The notes beneath the pieces are model-generated. The model was not told the DNA's origin. It ran no database searches and saw only the letters and a program-made list of their open reading frames with translations. The translations under genes were made by a program, and so were the position numbers. From positions 1 to 17,540 of the forward strand of contig JBDKGH010000111.1 in assembly GCA_039798265.1 (NCBI GenBank): DNA of 17,540 nt, in the 5' to 3' direction. This DNA is from JBDKGH01 sp039798265. GTDB taxonomy: Bacteria; Bacteroidota; Bacteroidia; Flavobacteriales_D; Sanyastnellaceae. This document shows, piece after piece, positions 7,137-15,566 of the stretch; the stretch's first letter is position 1, and every line of letters begins with the position of its first letter.

Positions 7137-9124
7137 AAAAAAGGTCGGACCGCTTCTGTGATGCTGCCAACGGGCGCGGCACACGTGCGGTCGGTACAAA
7201 CATACACCGCTACTTTCATGCCGTTTCGGCCTTCAAAAAGAGGCAATGAACTATTCATTGTTGATGCCGCTGTAAGGGTGTTGGGTAAAAAATAGCTGTA
7301 GCGCTCTTTCAACAGGTCATGGGCCGTGGGACCTGTAATTACTATTTCCTTGTAAGGGTAAGCGTGAAGAAGAGCCACTTCTAACCAATTTGAAAATCCG
7401 CCCACGTAGTCAATGGTGTCGGCGATAGTAGAGAGCATTTGGGCACTTTTTTCAATCCATTGGTCTTGCGCGAAGTGATGCCCCAGTCGAAAAAGATTTT
7501 TACTCATCACCGAATTGGAAGAAGGAATGACATTGTCCTGCCATTCTTTTTTTCGATGAAATAAATCAGTTTGTTGACTATTGGTAAACCAATACAAGTT
7601 GCTTTCGGTATCTGAAAAATCGAGCTCAACTGTTTGCATTAGCGCAGCGGCTTGATGCAACCATTTTTCTTCGCCACCTACTTCGTATAAATCAATGAAG
7701 GCTTGAATGCTCAATGCATAGTCTTCTAAAAAGCCTTGTTCTTGTTTTTTGTCGCGCGCAAATGAATGAATGAGCTGCGCACGCGCTTCGGCTGTGTGCA
7801 TGAAATAATGCGTGAACTGGCTTGCCAATTCGTTGGCTCGTTCGAGATAGTGAAGGTCATTCAACGCCGCAAAGCTGTGGCAAAGACCGCTGATTGCAAG
7901 GGCATTCCATGAAGCGATGCACTTATAATCCAATCCGGGATGAATGCGCTTTTCGCGAACTTCCAAAAGACGTGATTCAATCGTTTTTATTTTTTGAATT
8001 TCTTCTTCACCGAATGATTGTTCGGTTGAGCGCAAAGGGATGTATTGATTATGTTCCCAATATCCTAGGGCATTGATGTTGTAATACCTCGCGGCTAATT
8101 CGTAATCATCTCCCAACAGTTCGCGCAATTCATGTTCGGTCCACGTGTAATATTTTCCCTCGACGCCTTCTGAATCGGCGTCTAAGGCGGCGAAATAAAG
8201 TCCTTCGGGCGATTTTAATTCGCGCTCTAAAAAAAAAACGGTCTGACGAATTATTTTTTCATATTCTTGGTCTTTGTTGTGGCTGTAGGCAAGGGCATAA
8301 AGGGAGAGCAGTTGTCCATTATCGTACAACATTTTTTCGAAGTGAGGAACTTTCCAAATTCCATCTACGCTGTAGCGACAAAATCCACCGCCAATTTGAT
8401 CGTAGATGCCTCCGAAGGCCATTTTTTTGAGAGTGAAATGTGCGTGATCGAGGGCGTTTTTATTTTTTGTAAGTGCGCCATAATGAAACAAGAAATGAAA
8501 GTTGCTCGGCATGGGAAATTTGGGCGCTCGCCGTGTTCCCCCTTCTTCATGATCCCATACACTTGACCATTGATTTACCCATTCATCAATTTGAGAGGGT
8601 AGAGGAAGTTTTTGTTGGGCATTGGCCGACCACTTATCCATTTGCCGAAGGGCATGCTGCACTTGCATGGCATATTCTTCCATTCTGCCGCTGCCGTCGC
8701 GATAGATTTCTACCAATTGTTCAAGCACCGAAAGCCATTTTTGAAGCGGGAAATAAGTTCCTGCAAAAATGGGTTTACCATCAGGAAGAGTAACCACGTT
8801 CAGTGGCCAGCCGCCTTGCTGCCCCATGAGATGCGCTGACTCCATATATACCTGATCAATATCCGGACGCTCCTCTCGATCGACTTTAATATTTACGAAG
8901 TGCCGATTCATGAATTCGGCGGCTTCATTTTTTTCAAACACTTCTTTTTCCATCACATGACACCAGTGACATGCACTGTAGCCAATGCTTACGATGATGA
9001 GCTTTTCTTCTTTTTTTGCCTTATCAAATGCCTCTTCGCACCAAGGATACCAATCTACAGGATTATGAGCGTGCTGAAGAAGGTATGGACTGGTTTCTAA
9101 TAAAAGACGATTTGAACTTTTCAT
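7133..9124 (-). CDS. DUF255 thioredoxin-fold / six-hairpin-like protein (YyaL/Spermatogenesis-associated protein 20 type)
   Basis: The product has 663 residues, the usual size for the family. The N-terminal thioredoxin-like domain (about 1-165) has the family signatures NRLLLETSPYLLQHAHNPVDWYPW (read here in two parts: NRLLLETSPYLLQH, then AHNPVDWYPW), CxxC as ACHWCHVME (Cys52, Cys55), DREERPDID (82-90) and GGWPLNV (104-110). The rest is the helical, AGE/six-hairpin-like domain, with GGIYDQIGGGFCRYSVD and PHFEKMLYDNGQL. The C-terminus ends with the typical VCTDRTCAAPV Cys pair. There is no signal peptide, so it is cytoplasmic. The family is widespread from bacteria to mammals; its reaction is not settled, although a redox or sugar-epimerase-like role has been proposed from the folds. 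It is first in a three-gene operon whose other two products are exported. The ATG at 9124 gives the conserved N-terminus directly. Confidence 0.96.
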   Translation of the reverse strand: MKSSNRLLLETSPYLLQHAHNPVDWYPWCEEAFDKAKKEEKLIIVSIGYSACHWCHVMEKEVFEKNEAAEFMNRHFVNIKVDREERPDIDQVYMESAHLMGQQGGWPLNVVTLPDGKPIFAGTYFPLQKWLSVLEQLVEIYRDGSGRMEEYAMQVQHALRQMDKWSANAQQKLPLPSQIDEWVNQWSSVWDHEEGGTRRAPKFPMPSNFHFLFHYGALTKNKNALDHAHFTLKKMAFGGIYDQIGGGFCRYSVDGIWKVPHFEKMLYDNGQLLSLYALAYSHNKDQEYEKIIRQTVFFLERELKSPEGLYFAALDADSEGVEGKYYTWTEHELRELLGDDYELAARYYNINALGYWEHNQYIPLRSTEQSFGEEEIQKIKTIESRLLEVREKRIHPGLDYKCIASWNALAISGLCHSFAALNDLHYLERANELASQFTHYFMHTAEARAQLIHSFARDKKQEQGFLEDYALSIQAFIDLYEVGGEEKWLHQAAALMQTVELDFSDTESNLYWFTNSQQTDLFHRKKEWQDNVIPSSNSVMSKNLFRLGHHFAQDQWIEKSAQMLSTIADTIDYVGGFSNWLEVALLHAYPYKEIVITGPTAHDLLKERYSYFLPNTLTAASTMNSSLPLFEGRNGMKVAVYVCTDRTCAAPVGSITEAVRPFL

Positions 9125-9138
9125 GCAACCAATTTACA

Positions 9139-9146
9139 TACATTTG
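9139..9146 (+). promoter_or_regulatory. Candidate -7 element for the 1107-aa protein gene
   Basis: TACATTTG is a full match to TAnnTTTG. A TTTG at 9111-9114 could be the -33 element, but the 24-base spacing is longer than usual. Transcription would begin near 9152, just before the leader hairpin that starts at 9159. The element lies inside the divergent gap, 15 bases from the start codon of the opposite gene. No comparable minus-strand element was found for that gene. Confidence 0.4.
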
Positions 9147-9158
9147 AATCTAATAGAA

Positions 9159-9269
9159 TAGCGCGGAAAGGTGATTATTTGAAGATTATTGCTGAAAGAG
9201 TTAAGTGTGAAGGGCCGCTCAACCATTACCTTTATGATGCGCTAGATTTTTTAACCTTAATACTTAACT
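9159..9269 (+). promoter_or_regulatory. Attenuator-like leader with alternative pairing
   Basis: TAGCGC (9159-9164) and AAAGGTGAT (9167-9175) pair with ATTACCTTT (9225-9233, one G-U) and GCGCTA (9239-9244). Two bases later comes a run of six T (9247-9252), the form of an intrinsic terminator. Within the loop, AGTTAAGT (9199-9206) is perfectly complementary to ACTTAACT (9262-9269), which ends three bases before the ATG. Terminator-like folding and sequestration of the start region are thus both possible. The loop is long (49 nt), and it also holds GATTATT twice at an 11-base period (9173 and 9184). Confidence 0.4.
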
Positions 9270-9272
9270 GGA

Positions 9273-12200
9273 ATGAATAAACTTTTACTCTTACTTGCAC
9301 TCGGTTTTGCTTTTCTTCTACCAAATGAGGCTTGTGCTCTACAGGTAACGTTTTCCGTGAACATGCAAAATGAAATCGTTTCCGGAAACGGTGTTCACAT
9401 CGCCGGAAATTTCTTCGACATCGACGACGATGGTACACCTGAAAATCCGGCCCTGTACAATTGGGATCCTGCGGCTATTTCTCTGTTCGATGTGGATGGT
9501 GACGGTATATATACCGTTGATTTGGATTTGACCGAGGGTATTTACGAATACAAATATTTGAACGGAAATAGTTGGGGTACGGAAGAAGTACCAGGTGCCG
9601 CTTGTCGGGTAAATGGCAACGTTTCAAATCGAATAATTAGAATAATCGCAGGCCAATCACCACCCGTTGTTTGTTTTGGCGAATGCGCAAATTGTGGCGA
9701 ATACATTGCTCGTGTTCAAGTGGACATGTCCCAATTGCCCAATCAGGGTGATTTTGGTGTTTACATTCAAGCGAGTACGCTGGCAGGAACGTTTACTGAT
9801 TTTTCAATGTATGAATTTGCACCCAATAAATTTTGGTACCCTGTTCCTCTGTCTGCATCTGAAATGACCTACACCTTTATCGACGGTGCCGATCTCTTGC
9901 ATTGGGAAAGTGCTACAAATGAATGCATGGAAAATGGTTTAAGGCCTTTACCTATGGCTTCAGCAGATACCATTATTCCCATTGTTTGTTTTGATTCTTG
10001 TGCTCCATGCACGCCCGCTGACACGGTTTTGTTTCGAGTAAATATGACCAACGAAGTGGTTTCTCCTAACGGTGTTTTCTTAGTGGGCATGATGAATGCA
10101 TGGACAGTGGGTGATCCCAATTATCAATTGAGCGATGATAATGGGGATATGATTTTCGAACGTTTAGTCATTTTGGATGACGGCGATTATGAATATAAAA
10201 TTGTGAATGGATCAAGCTGGAATGAAACACCGCAAGCAACAGAGCAGATTCCACTAATGTGCGCCGTGAATGGTAACCGATTTTACTCTACTTCTTCACC
10301 TGTTGATACCTTAGGTTTTTGCTTTAATCAATGCATTGGCGATTGCAACATGTGGCCCGCGCCACAAGAGTTGACCTTTAAAGTGGATATGCAAGATCAA
10401 TACAGTGGTGAGGTAAATCTGCGGATAGGCGAGACTTTCGGAACAGTGGTACCCATGAGTGATCTTGACATGGATCGTGTTTTTGAAGTCACCTTTACCG
10501 TTTCTGGTCCTGAGGTTATACAATACTTTTTCGAAATGCCGCTCATGGGAAGTGAGTTCTCGTTCATCACGGGCTGTGATCCTCTTTCTAATTACACCGC
10601 CCGTTCGGTCAACAGAACACAGTTAACCTCTGATACGCTATTCCATTGCTATGCTACATGTGCGGCAGAATGTCCTGTTACCTATGGTTGCACCGACATC
10701 AGTGCGTGTAATTATTTGTTTACGGCAGATATTGATGACGGTTCATGTATTCCTGCCTCTCAATGCACAGGTTGCACAAATAGTTCTGCCATTAATTACG
10801 AAGCAAATAATATTTATGATGATGGTTCATGTTTGTTTAACTATGCCATTCAGGTATTCCATGATGTGAATGCAAATGGTGAAATGGACATCGATGAATC
10901 GCCCGTGGAGGGCCTAGGCGTAGAGTGTTTAGGTCAAGTGATCTATACAGATGCGGCAGGTCAACTCTTATTCTCTGCCATTCCTGATGGCTATCACGAT
11001 ATTACCTTACAGCTTGCTGCGCCTTGGAGCAATGCTACCACTCCTGTTTCATTTACGGTGGATCCATGGTCGATGCAAACAGCATTTGTTTTTGGTGTAA
11101 ATCAAGAGATTCCAACGGCTGATTTCAATATTTCAGTGATGGTGGAGGGAGAAAATATTTGTGATGAAAGAACATCGTTTTACATATTCATCGATAATCC
11201 GGGAAATACAGCTTTGAACGTGGATATGTACGCGGTTTTTGATTCTGTTTACACCTTCGAACAAACTCCTATGCTGGAGACCTATTGGAATGACACGCTT
11301 CGTGTGCTGAATTTAGGCGTCAATGCGTTTGATGGTTATTCCAGTTACATCTCCATGCTTGCTCCCAGCTTTTTGTATATGGGAGATTCTGCACACCACA
11401 CTTTAGCGTTTGTGGTTTCTTCAAATGGAATTCCACTGGATACCATTGCCGTTAACTACGATAATGTGATTCTTTGCGCTTACGACCCGAATGATAAAAC
11501 GGTTTATCCGGCGGGCTATCGAGAGGAACATTTTATTTTGGCTGATCAAGAATTGCGATATCGCATTCGTTTTCAAAATACAGGTAATGCACCAGCAGGC
11601 CGTGTAGTGGTGCGCGACGTAATTGATGAAAAATTAGATCTTTCTACCTTCCAATTGCTCCATGCTACGCATGATTATGAAGTGGAGATCAATCAAATTA
11701 CCCGTGAGGTGGCGGTTATCTTTGATAACATTGAATTGCCCTCAAGCGAAGTAGATGAGCCGGGTAGCCAAGGGCAGTTTGAATACACCATTCATACTGC
11801 TTCTGGACTTCAACCTTTGGAGGTGATTGAAAATACGGCGGCTATTTATTTTGATCAAAACCCACCTATTATAACCAATACCACGTGGAATACCATTTTC
11901 CATTGCTCCATGATGCCTAGCCTAGCCGGTACTACCATGAATGCCTGCATCAATCAAGAAGTACCCTTGATGGTAGATACAAATTATGTAGAAAGCTACC
12001 AGTGGTTTGTTAATGATGTTTTGCTTGCACAAACCGATACTTTGTGGTACACCGCAACGAATGGTAATGAAAACACGATTTCACTCGACGTGTCGAACCC
12101 CCTTTGCACTGCGAGTTCTGAAGGTCTACTCATAGCCCATGAGCTCCCTCAGGCAGCTTTTGTTTTTTTACAAGATCATCTCGAAGCTATTGAGCCTGGG

Positions 12201-12596
12201 TTGTTGTACAACTGGTATCACAACGGACAGTTGGTACAAAGTAGTACCATATCTACACTCGACGTTTTTGAAAGTGGCGAGTTTACGTTAGAGGTGGTGA
12301 GCCAATTTGGTTGTACCGCTTCCTTCACCAATTATGTTATTGTTGGGGTAGAAGAAAGAGAAGAACAATTGTTGTCTATTTACCCCAATCCAGCGAGTGA
12401 TGTTGTGCGTGTTCAAACAGGAATGGGAACAGATTATACCTATCAGCTAACGGATGCTTTGGGTAAAATTGTTATCCAAGGAAAGGGAAAAAGCGCACTT
12501 CTTTCTTTAGATCTACAAAACTGCCAAGCGGGGCTTTACACCGTTGTCATTAGCAATGACCAAACTCGGAAAGTGGGTAGGATAGTGGTGGAATAA
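9273..12596 (+). CDS. Multidomain T9SS-secreted protein with four CBM-like modules
   Basis: The product has 1107 residues. A signal peptide covers about 1-23. Four tandem modules of ~105-110 residues follow (about 23-141, 142-249, 250-365, 366-468), starting with patterns such as VTFSVNMQNEIVSGNGVHIAG and VLFRVNMTNEVVSPNGVFLVG. They resemble the starch-binding-like E-set modules of secreted Bacteroidota proteins, and each ends in a C-x3-C-x2/3-C motif. Two 'GCT-x-S-A-x-NY ... DDGSC' repeats follow (472-492, 500-520). Next come an SdrD-B-like domain (529-585, FHDVNANGEMDIDE) and a region with DPNDK (738-742) and FQNTGNAPAGRVVVRDVID that fits the DUF7619/DUF11-like domain, an Ig-like part (~880-1020), and a type A T9SS sorting domain from ~1035 (IYPNPASD ... 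GLYTVVI). It should be exported and anchored at the surface. No catalytic domain is seen, so binding or adhesion is more likely than hydrolysis. Confidence 0.93.
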   Translation: MNKLLLLLALGFAFLLPNEACALQVTFSVNMQNEIVSGNGVHIAGNFFDIDDDGTPENPALYNWDPAAISLFDVDGDGIYTVDLDLTEGIYEYKYLNGNSWGTEEVPGAACRVNGNVSNRIIRIIAGQSPPVVCFGECANCGEYIARVQVDMSQLPNQGDFGVYIQASTLAGTFTDFSMYEFAPNKFWYPVPLSASEMTYTFIDGADLLHWESATNECMENGLRPLPMASADTIIPIVCFDSCAPCTPADTVLFRVNMTNEVVSPNGVFLVGMMNAWTVGDPNYQLSDDNGDMIFERLVILDDGDYEYKIVNGSSWNETPQATEQIPLMCAVNGNRFYSTSSPVDTLGFCFNQCIGDCNMWPAPQELTFKVDMQDQYSGEVNLRIGETFGTVVPMSDLDMDRVFEVTFTVSGPEVIQYFFEMPLMGSEFSFITGCDPLSNYTARSVNRTQLTSDTLFHCYATCAAECPVTYGCTDISACNYLFTADIDDGSCIPASQCTGCTNSSAINYEANNIYDDGSCLFNYAIQVFHDVNANGEMDIDESPVEGLGVECLGQVIYTDAAGQLLFSAIPDGYHDITLQLAAPWSNATTPVSFTVDPWSMQTAFVFGVNQEIPTADFNISVMVEGENICDERTSFYIFIDNPGNTALNVDMYAVFDSVYTFEQTPMLETYWNDTLRVLNLGVNAFDGYSSYISMLAPSFLYMGDSAHHTLAFVVSSNGIPLDTIAVNYDNVILCAYDPNDKTVYPAGYREEHFILADQELRYRIRFQNTGNAPAGRVVVRDVIDEKLDLSTFQLLHATHDYEVEINQITREVAVIFDNIELPSSEVDEPGSQGQFEYTIHTASGLQPLEVIENTAAIYFDQNPPIITNTTWNTIFHCSMMPSLAGTTMNACINQEVPLMVDTNYVESYQWFVNDVLLAQTDTLWYTATNGNENTISLDVSNPLCTASSEGLLIAHELPQAAFVFLQDHLEAIEPGLLYNWYHNGQLVQSSTISTLDVFESGEFTLEVVSQFGCTASFTNYVIVGVEEREEQLLSIYPNPASDVVRVQTGMGTDYTYQLTDALGKIVIQGKGKSALLSLDLQNCQAGLYTVVISNDQTRKVGRIVVE

Positions 12597-12620
12597 ACAG
12601 CCGCGAACAAATCCAAGAGT

Positions 12621-12668
12621 AGCGACTTACTGACAAGAAGTGCATTTCTTTTCAGTAAGTCGCTTTTT
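12621..12668 (+). terminator. Strong intrinsic terminator after the 1107-aa protein gene
   Basis: AGCGACTTACTGA (12621-12633) pairs perfectly over 13 bp with TCAGTAAGTCGCT (12652-12664). After one C/T mismatch the stem continues with AAGAA/TTCTT around a 6-nt loop (GTGCAT). TTTTTG follows directly. The T-tract doubles as the likely -33 region of the glyA promoter. There is no T-run on the opposite strand. Confidence 0.92.
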
Positions 12669-12695
12669 GTTTTGATGGCCTTGTAATTACTTTTG
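12666..12695 (+). promoter_or_regulatory. glyA promoter, immediately next to the start codon
   Basis: TTTG (12666-12669), an 18-base spacer and TACTTTTG (12688-12695) together match the Bacteroidota -33/-7 consensus. Only four bases separate the -7 element from the ATG at 12700, so the predicted transcription start falls at or within a few bases of the start codon. The mRNA may be leaderless. Confidence 0.6.
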
Positions 12696-12699
12696 CGCC

Positions 12700-13971
12700 A
12701 TGCGTGATCAAACTATTTTTGAACTAATCGAGCGCGAACATCAGCGCCAACTCCACGGTCTCGAACTCATCGCTTCCGAAAACTTTGTTAGTGATCAAGT
12801 TATGGAGGCCATGGGATCTGTGTTGACCAATAAGTATGCGGAGGGTCTTCCTCGCAAACGTTATTATGGTGGTTGCGAAGTGGTAGACGAAGTAGAGCAG
12901 TTGGCTATCGATCGGTTGAAACAATTGTTTAACGCTGAATGGGCCAATGTGCAGCCACACAGTGGAGCGAACGCCAATAGTGCGGTTATGCTCGCCTGCT
13001 TAAAGCCAGGTGATACCATTCTAGGACTCGATCTTTCTCAAGGAGGACACTTAACCCATGGTTCGCCTGTGAACTACAGTGGTAAGCTATATCGTCCGGT
13101 TTTTTACGGAGTAGAAAAAGAAACAGGTCGTGTTAACATGAACACGGTTCGTGAAATAGCACTTCGCGAAAAACCAAAAATGATTATCTGTGGAGCAAGT
13201 GCATACAGCCGTGATTGGGACTATGCGAGCTTCCGTGCTATTGCCGACGAGGTAGGTGCTATTTTGTTGGCGGATATTTCGCATCCTGCGGGTTTGATCA
13301 CACAAGGATTGTTGAATCATCCTTTTCCTCATTGCCACATTGTAACAAGTACTACTCACAAAACCCTTCGTGGTCCTCGTGGTGGTGTGATCATGGTGGG
13401 CAAGGATATTCCAAATCCATGGGGCATTACTACGCTCAAAGGGGAAGTGAGAATGTTGTCTTCATTATTGGACAGCGGCGTATTTCCGGGTATGCAGGGT
13501 GGTCCGCTCGAACACGTAATTGCTGCAAAGGCAGTAGCTTTTGGAGAGGCCTTGCGTCCTGAATTTAAAGTTTACTGCGAGCAAGTAATTGCTAACGCAA
13601 AAACAATGGCGGATGAATTGATGGCACGCGGTTATGAGATTGTATCGGGTGGTACCGATAACCATTGCATGCTCATTGATTTGCGAAATAAAGGCATCAC
13701 AGGTAAAGAGGCCGAAAATGCTCTGGTGAGTGCAGAGATAACCGTAAATAAGAACATGGTGCCTTATGATGATAAATCTCCAATGGTCACCAGCGGCATA
13801 CGTGTAGGTACTCCTGCTATTACAACCCGTGGATTAGTAGAAAGCGATGTGCGCGAAATTGTTGCCTGGATGGATGAAGTCCTCATGAATCGCACGAACG
13901 AAGCCGTAATCACCAAGGTACGCGGACAGATCAAAGAAAAAATGCACGCCAAGCCCCTCTTTTCAATTTGA
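12700..13971 (+). CDS. glyA: Serine hydroxymethyltransferase
   Basis: This cytoplasmic PLP enzyme converts serine and tetrahydrofolate to glycine and 5,10-methylene-tetrahydrofolate, feeding purine, thymidylate and methionine synthesis. Its 423 residues are full length for a bacterial enzyme. Visible signatures are HGLELIASENFVSDQV (19-34), NKYAEG with Tyr46 and Glu48, KRYYGGCEVVDEVE with Tyr56, QPHSGANAN, GGHLTHGSPVN, ADISHPAGL and the PLP-lysine motif STTHKTLRGPRGG with Lys221. The C-terminal half has SGGTDNHCMLIDL, TVNKNMVP and SGIRVGTPAITTRG. The loop usually reading EGYPGKRYYGG is EGLPRKRYYGG here, with Leu50 and Arg52; the residues I know to be catalytic are kept. The start at 12700 is supported by the conserved N-terminus. 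The gene is convergent with the ostA-like gene and follows an unrelated transcription unit closed by a terminator. Confidence 0.98.
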   Translation: MRDQTIFELIEREHQRQLHGLELIASENFVSDQVMEAMGSVLTNKYAEGLPRKRYYGGCEVVDEVEQLAIDRLKQLFNAEWANVQPHSGANANSAVMLACLKPGDTILGLDLSQGGHLTHGSPVNYSGKLYRPVFYGVEKETGRVNMNTVREIALREKPKMIICGASAYSRDWDYASFRAIADEVGAILLADISHPAGLITQGLLNHPFPHCHIVTSTTHKTLRGPRGGVIMVGKDIPNPWGITTLKGEVRMLSSLLDSGVFPGMQGGPLEHVIAAKAVAFGEALRPEFKVYCEQVIANAKTMADELMARGYEIVSGGTDNHCMLIDLRNKGITGKEAENALVSAEITVNKNMVPYDDKSPMVTSGIRVGTPAITTRGLVESDVREIVAWMDEVLMNRTNEAVITKVRGQIKEKMHAKPLFSI

Positions 13972-13999
13972 AAAGACGTTGTTAATTATTAATGATTAA

Positions 14000-15517
14000 T
14001 TACTTAAAAAGTGAGTCTTTACTGACTGGTCGTTCTTCTCCGCGGTATTTGAAGTCCTCTAGGAGATAGTCCGATTCGGTGGTCATCTTTAAGGGTGTAA
14101 ATACCGAGTTGGGTTCTTTGAGAAGCTTGATTCGCTGAATTTTCTTATCGGTAATTTCAATTTCTATATCACTGCAATCTCCGCGATTGTGTCCGATGAT
14201 TTTGCTCGCATTTTCTTTTTCCTCCGCGGGAAAATAAATAAGCTGACCATTGCCATCTATGCGCACTTTATACAAATCATTCTCTTTAAAATATCCCGTT
14301 GTATTTCTGCCTTTGATTTGATTGTAGCGAATTGCTCCGTTAGTAGTGTCGGCTACGGATATGATGAACGAATGACCGCGCACAAACAGTTGGTCCATAT
14401 GTCCTTGCCATGAGCGAATACTAATACTGTCCCCTGTGATCTGGTTTTCTTCGTTCCAAAGTATGGGGTCTTTGAATAATCGGATGGTGCTGTCCGCCTC
14501 GGCATATACCAACGAATCTGCCAAGCCTTGAAGATCTTTCTTGAAGATACGCACATCATGGTAGGCTCTTATGGTATTGAGATCAGTAACCGTATCTTGA
14601 AAATTGAACAAGGTGTCGGCACGCAAGAATAGTGTGTCATCATCGAAGGTTTGGGTCATCAGGGCTCGGTCGGTAACAAAACTCTCTTTTGTTTTTTCTA
14701 AATAGCGCCCATAATTACCCGATATAATATAGTCGGCTGTAGTGTCGTAAATACTCACATTACGAAACACTTCACCGATTCCTTTTTTCCCGTCGTAATA
14801 AATGCTGTCTCCCAGCAAAACAGTTTTCTTAGATGTTACGCGTGCATTTTCGTTGAACTGGCTAATCTCACGTTTGGTGTCGTACCACCCGTTCTCACAA
14901 TAGATGGAAGTCTCATCACCAACGATAGTGGTAGGTCCAAAGAAGTAAGAGATTTCCGTGCGGTTGTTGTACTGAAGTGTATCTGACTTTACGGTGTAGT
15001 CTTTATTGACAAGCACTACATTTTTTCTAAAATAAAAAGTCTCATTTTTGGCGTTGTAGCTTCCTCTTTTGCTGGTTAAAACGTTGCTGTTTTTATTGGA
15101 AACGATTTTACCACCGCTTACATAACTGGCTACCTCGGTGTCTAGATTGTAAAGGAGATTGTCACTGGTGAGTGTCATCTCATTATCGCGCAGAATAACG
15201 TTACCGAGAATGCGTGAATTGTTTTCTGCTTTATTGAAAAAAAGCTTGTCGCCTTGTACATTATAGTCTGAGCCGTGAATAACTCGAATGCGTGAAAAGG
15301 CATCGAAGTTTTGGTTGGCATAGAGGTAAGCGCTGTCGCAATAGAAAAGAGTGCCTCGGTATTCTAATTGCACATTACCGCTGAGACGCTGGGCATCTAC
15401 GAGCGATTGGTCAAAAAGAATATTATCGGCATGCACCAAACGCACTACTTTTTGCTGCGCATCTATCTCTAAGCAGAGACCGAGCAGGAGTAAGAAGAGT
15501 GCTAGTGTTTGTTTCAT
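14000..15517 (-). CDS. OstA-like protein (LptA/LptD N-terminal-like), lipopolysaccharide assembly
   Basis: The product has 505 residues. A signal peptide covers about 1-20 (TLALFLLLLGLCLEI then DA). The rest is built of repeated short beta strands typical of the OstA fold: VRLVHADNILFDQSL, RLSGNVQLEYRGTLFYCDSAYLY, GDKLFFNKAENNSRILGNVIL, NLLYNLDTEVASYVSGG and KSDTLQYNNRTEISYFFGP. Such beta-jellyroll repeats in LptA and the LptD N-terminus carry lipopolysaccharide across the periplasm. There is no outer-membrane barrel, so it corresponds to the periplasmic part only, as is common in Bacteroidota OstA-like proteins. The lipopolysaccharide role is by family, not shown here. It lies 49 bp after purA on the same strand and may be read with it, though a partial promoter match lies in the gap. 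It converges on glyA; the 28-bp gap between them has no clear terminator. Confidence 0.9.
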   Translation of the reverse strand: MKQTLALFLLLLGLCLEIDAQQKVVRLVHADNILFDQSLVDAQRLSGNVQLEYRGTLFYCDSAYLYANQNFDAFSRIRVIHGSDYNVQGDKLFFNKAENNSRILGNVILRDNEMTLTSDNLLYNLDTEVASYVSGGKIVSNKNSNVLTSKRGSYNAKNETFYFRKNVVLVNKDYTVKSDTLQYNNRTEISYFFGPTTIVGDETSIYCENGWYDTKREISQFNENARVTSKKTVLLGDSIYYDGKKGIGEVFRNVSIYDTTADYIISGNYGRYLEKTKESFVTDRALMTQTFDDDTLFLRADTLFNFQDTVTDLNTIRAYHDVRIFKKDLQGLADSLVYAEADSTIRLFKDPILWNEENQITGDSISIRSWQGHMDQLFVRGHSFIISVADTTNGAIRYNQIKGRNTTGYFKENDLYKVRIDGNGQLIYFPAEEKENASKIIGHNRGDCSDIEIEITDKKIQRIKLLKEPNSVFTPLKMTTESDYLLEDFKYRGEERPVSKDSLFK

Positions 15518-15531
15518 AAAAGGGCTAACTG

Positions 15532-15539
15532 CAAAAGTG
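15532..15539 (-). promoter_or_regulatory. Possible secondary promoter before the ostA-like gene
   Basis: The minus strand reads CACTTTTG, one base off TAnnTTTG, and continues with GC just as the glyA and purA elements do (ACTTTTGC). It ends 14 bases before the ATG. No clear -33 element is seen. Confidence 0.25.
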
Positions 15540-15566
15540 ATTCCCTAATTGCGCTCCGCGGAAAAA

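Noticed and set aside
7137..7199. Longer start for the YD-like protein at 7199
   Set aside because: It adds 21 residues read from inside the DUF255 gene before the signal peptide; the ATGA overlap start at 7136 is the simpler choice.
13984..14003. AT-rich near-palindrome between convergent glyA and ostA-like genes
   Set aside because: The stem would contain only A-T pairs apart from mismatches, and there is no GC-rich stem or T-run, so a terminator is not supported.
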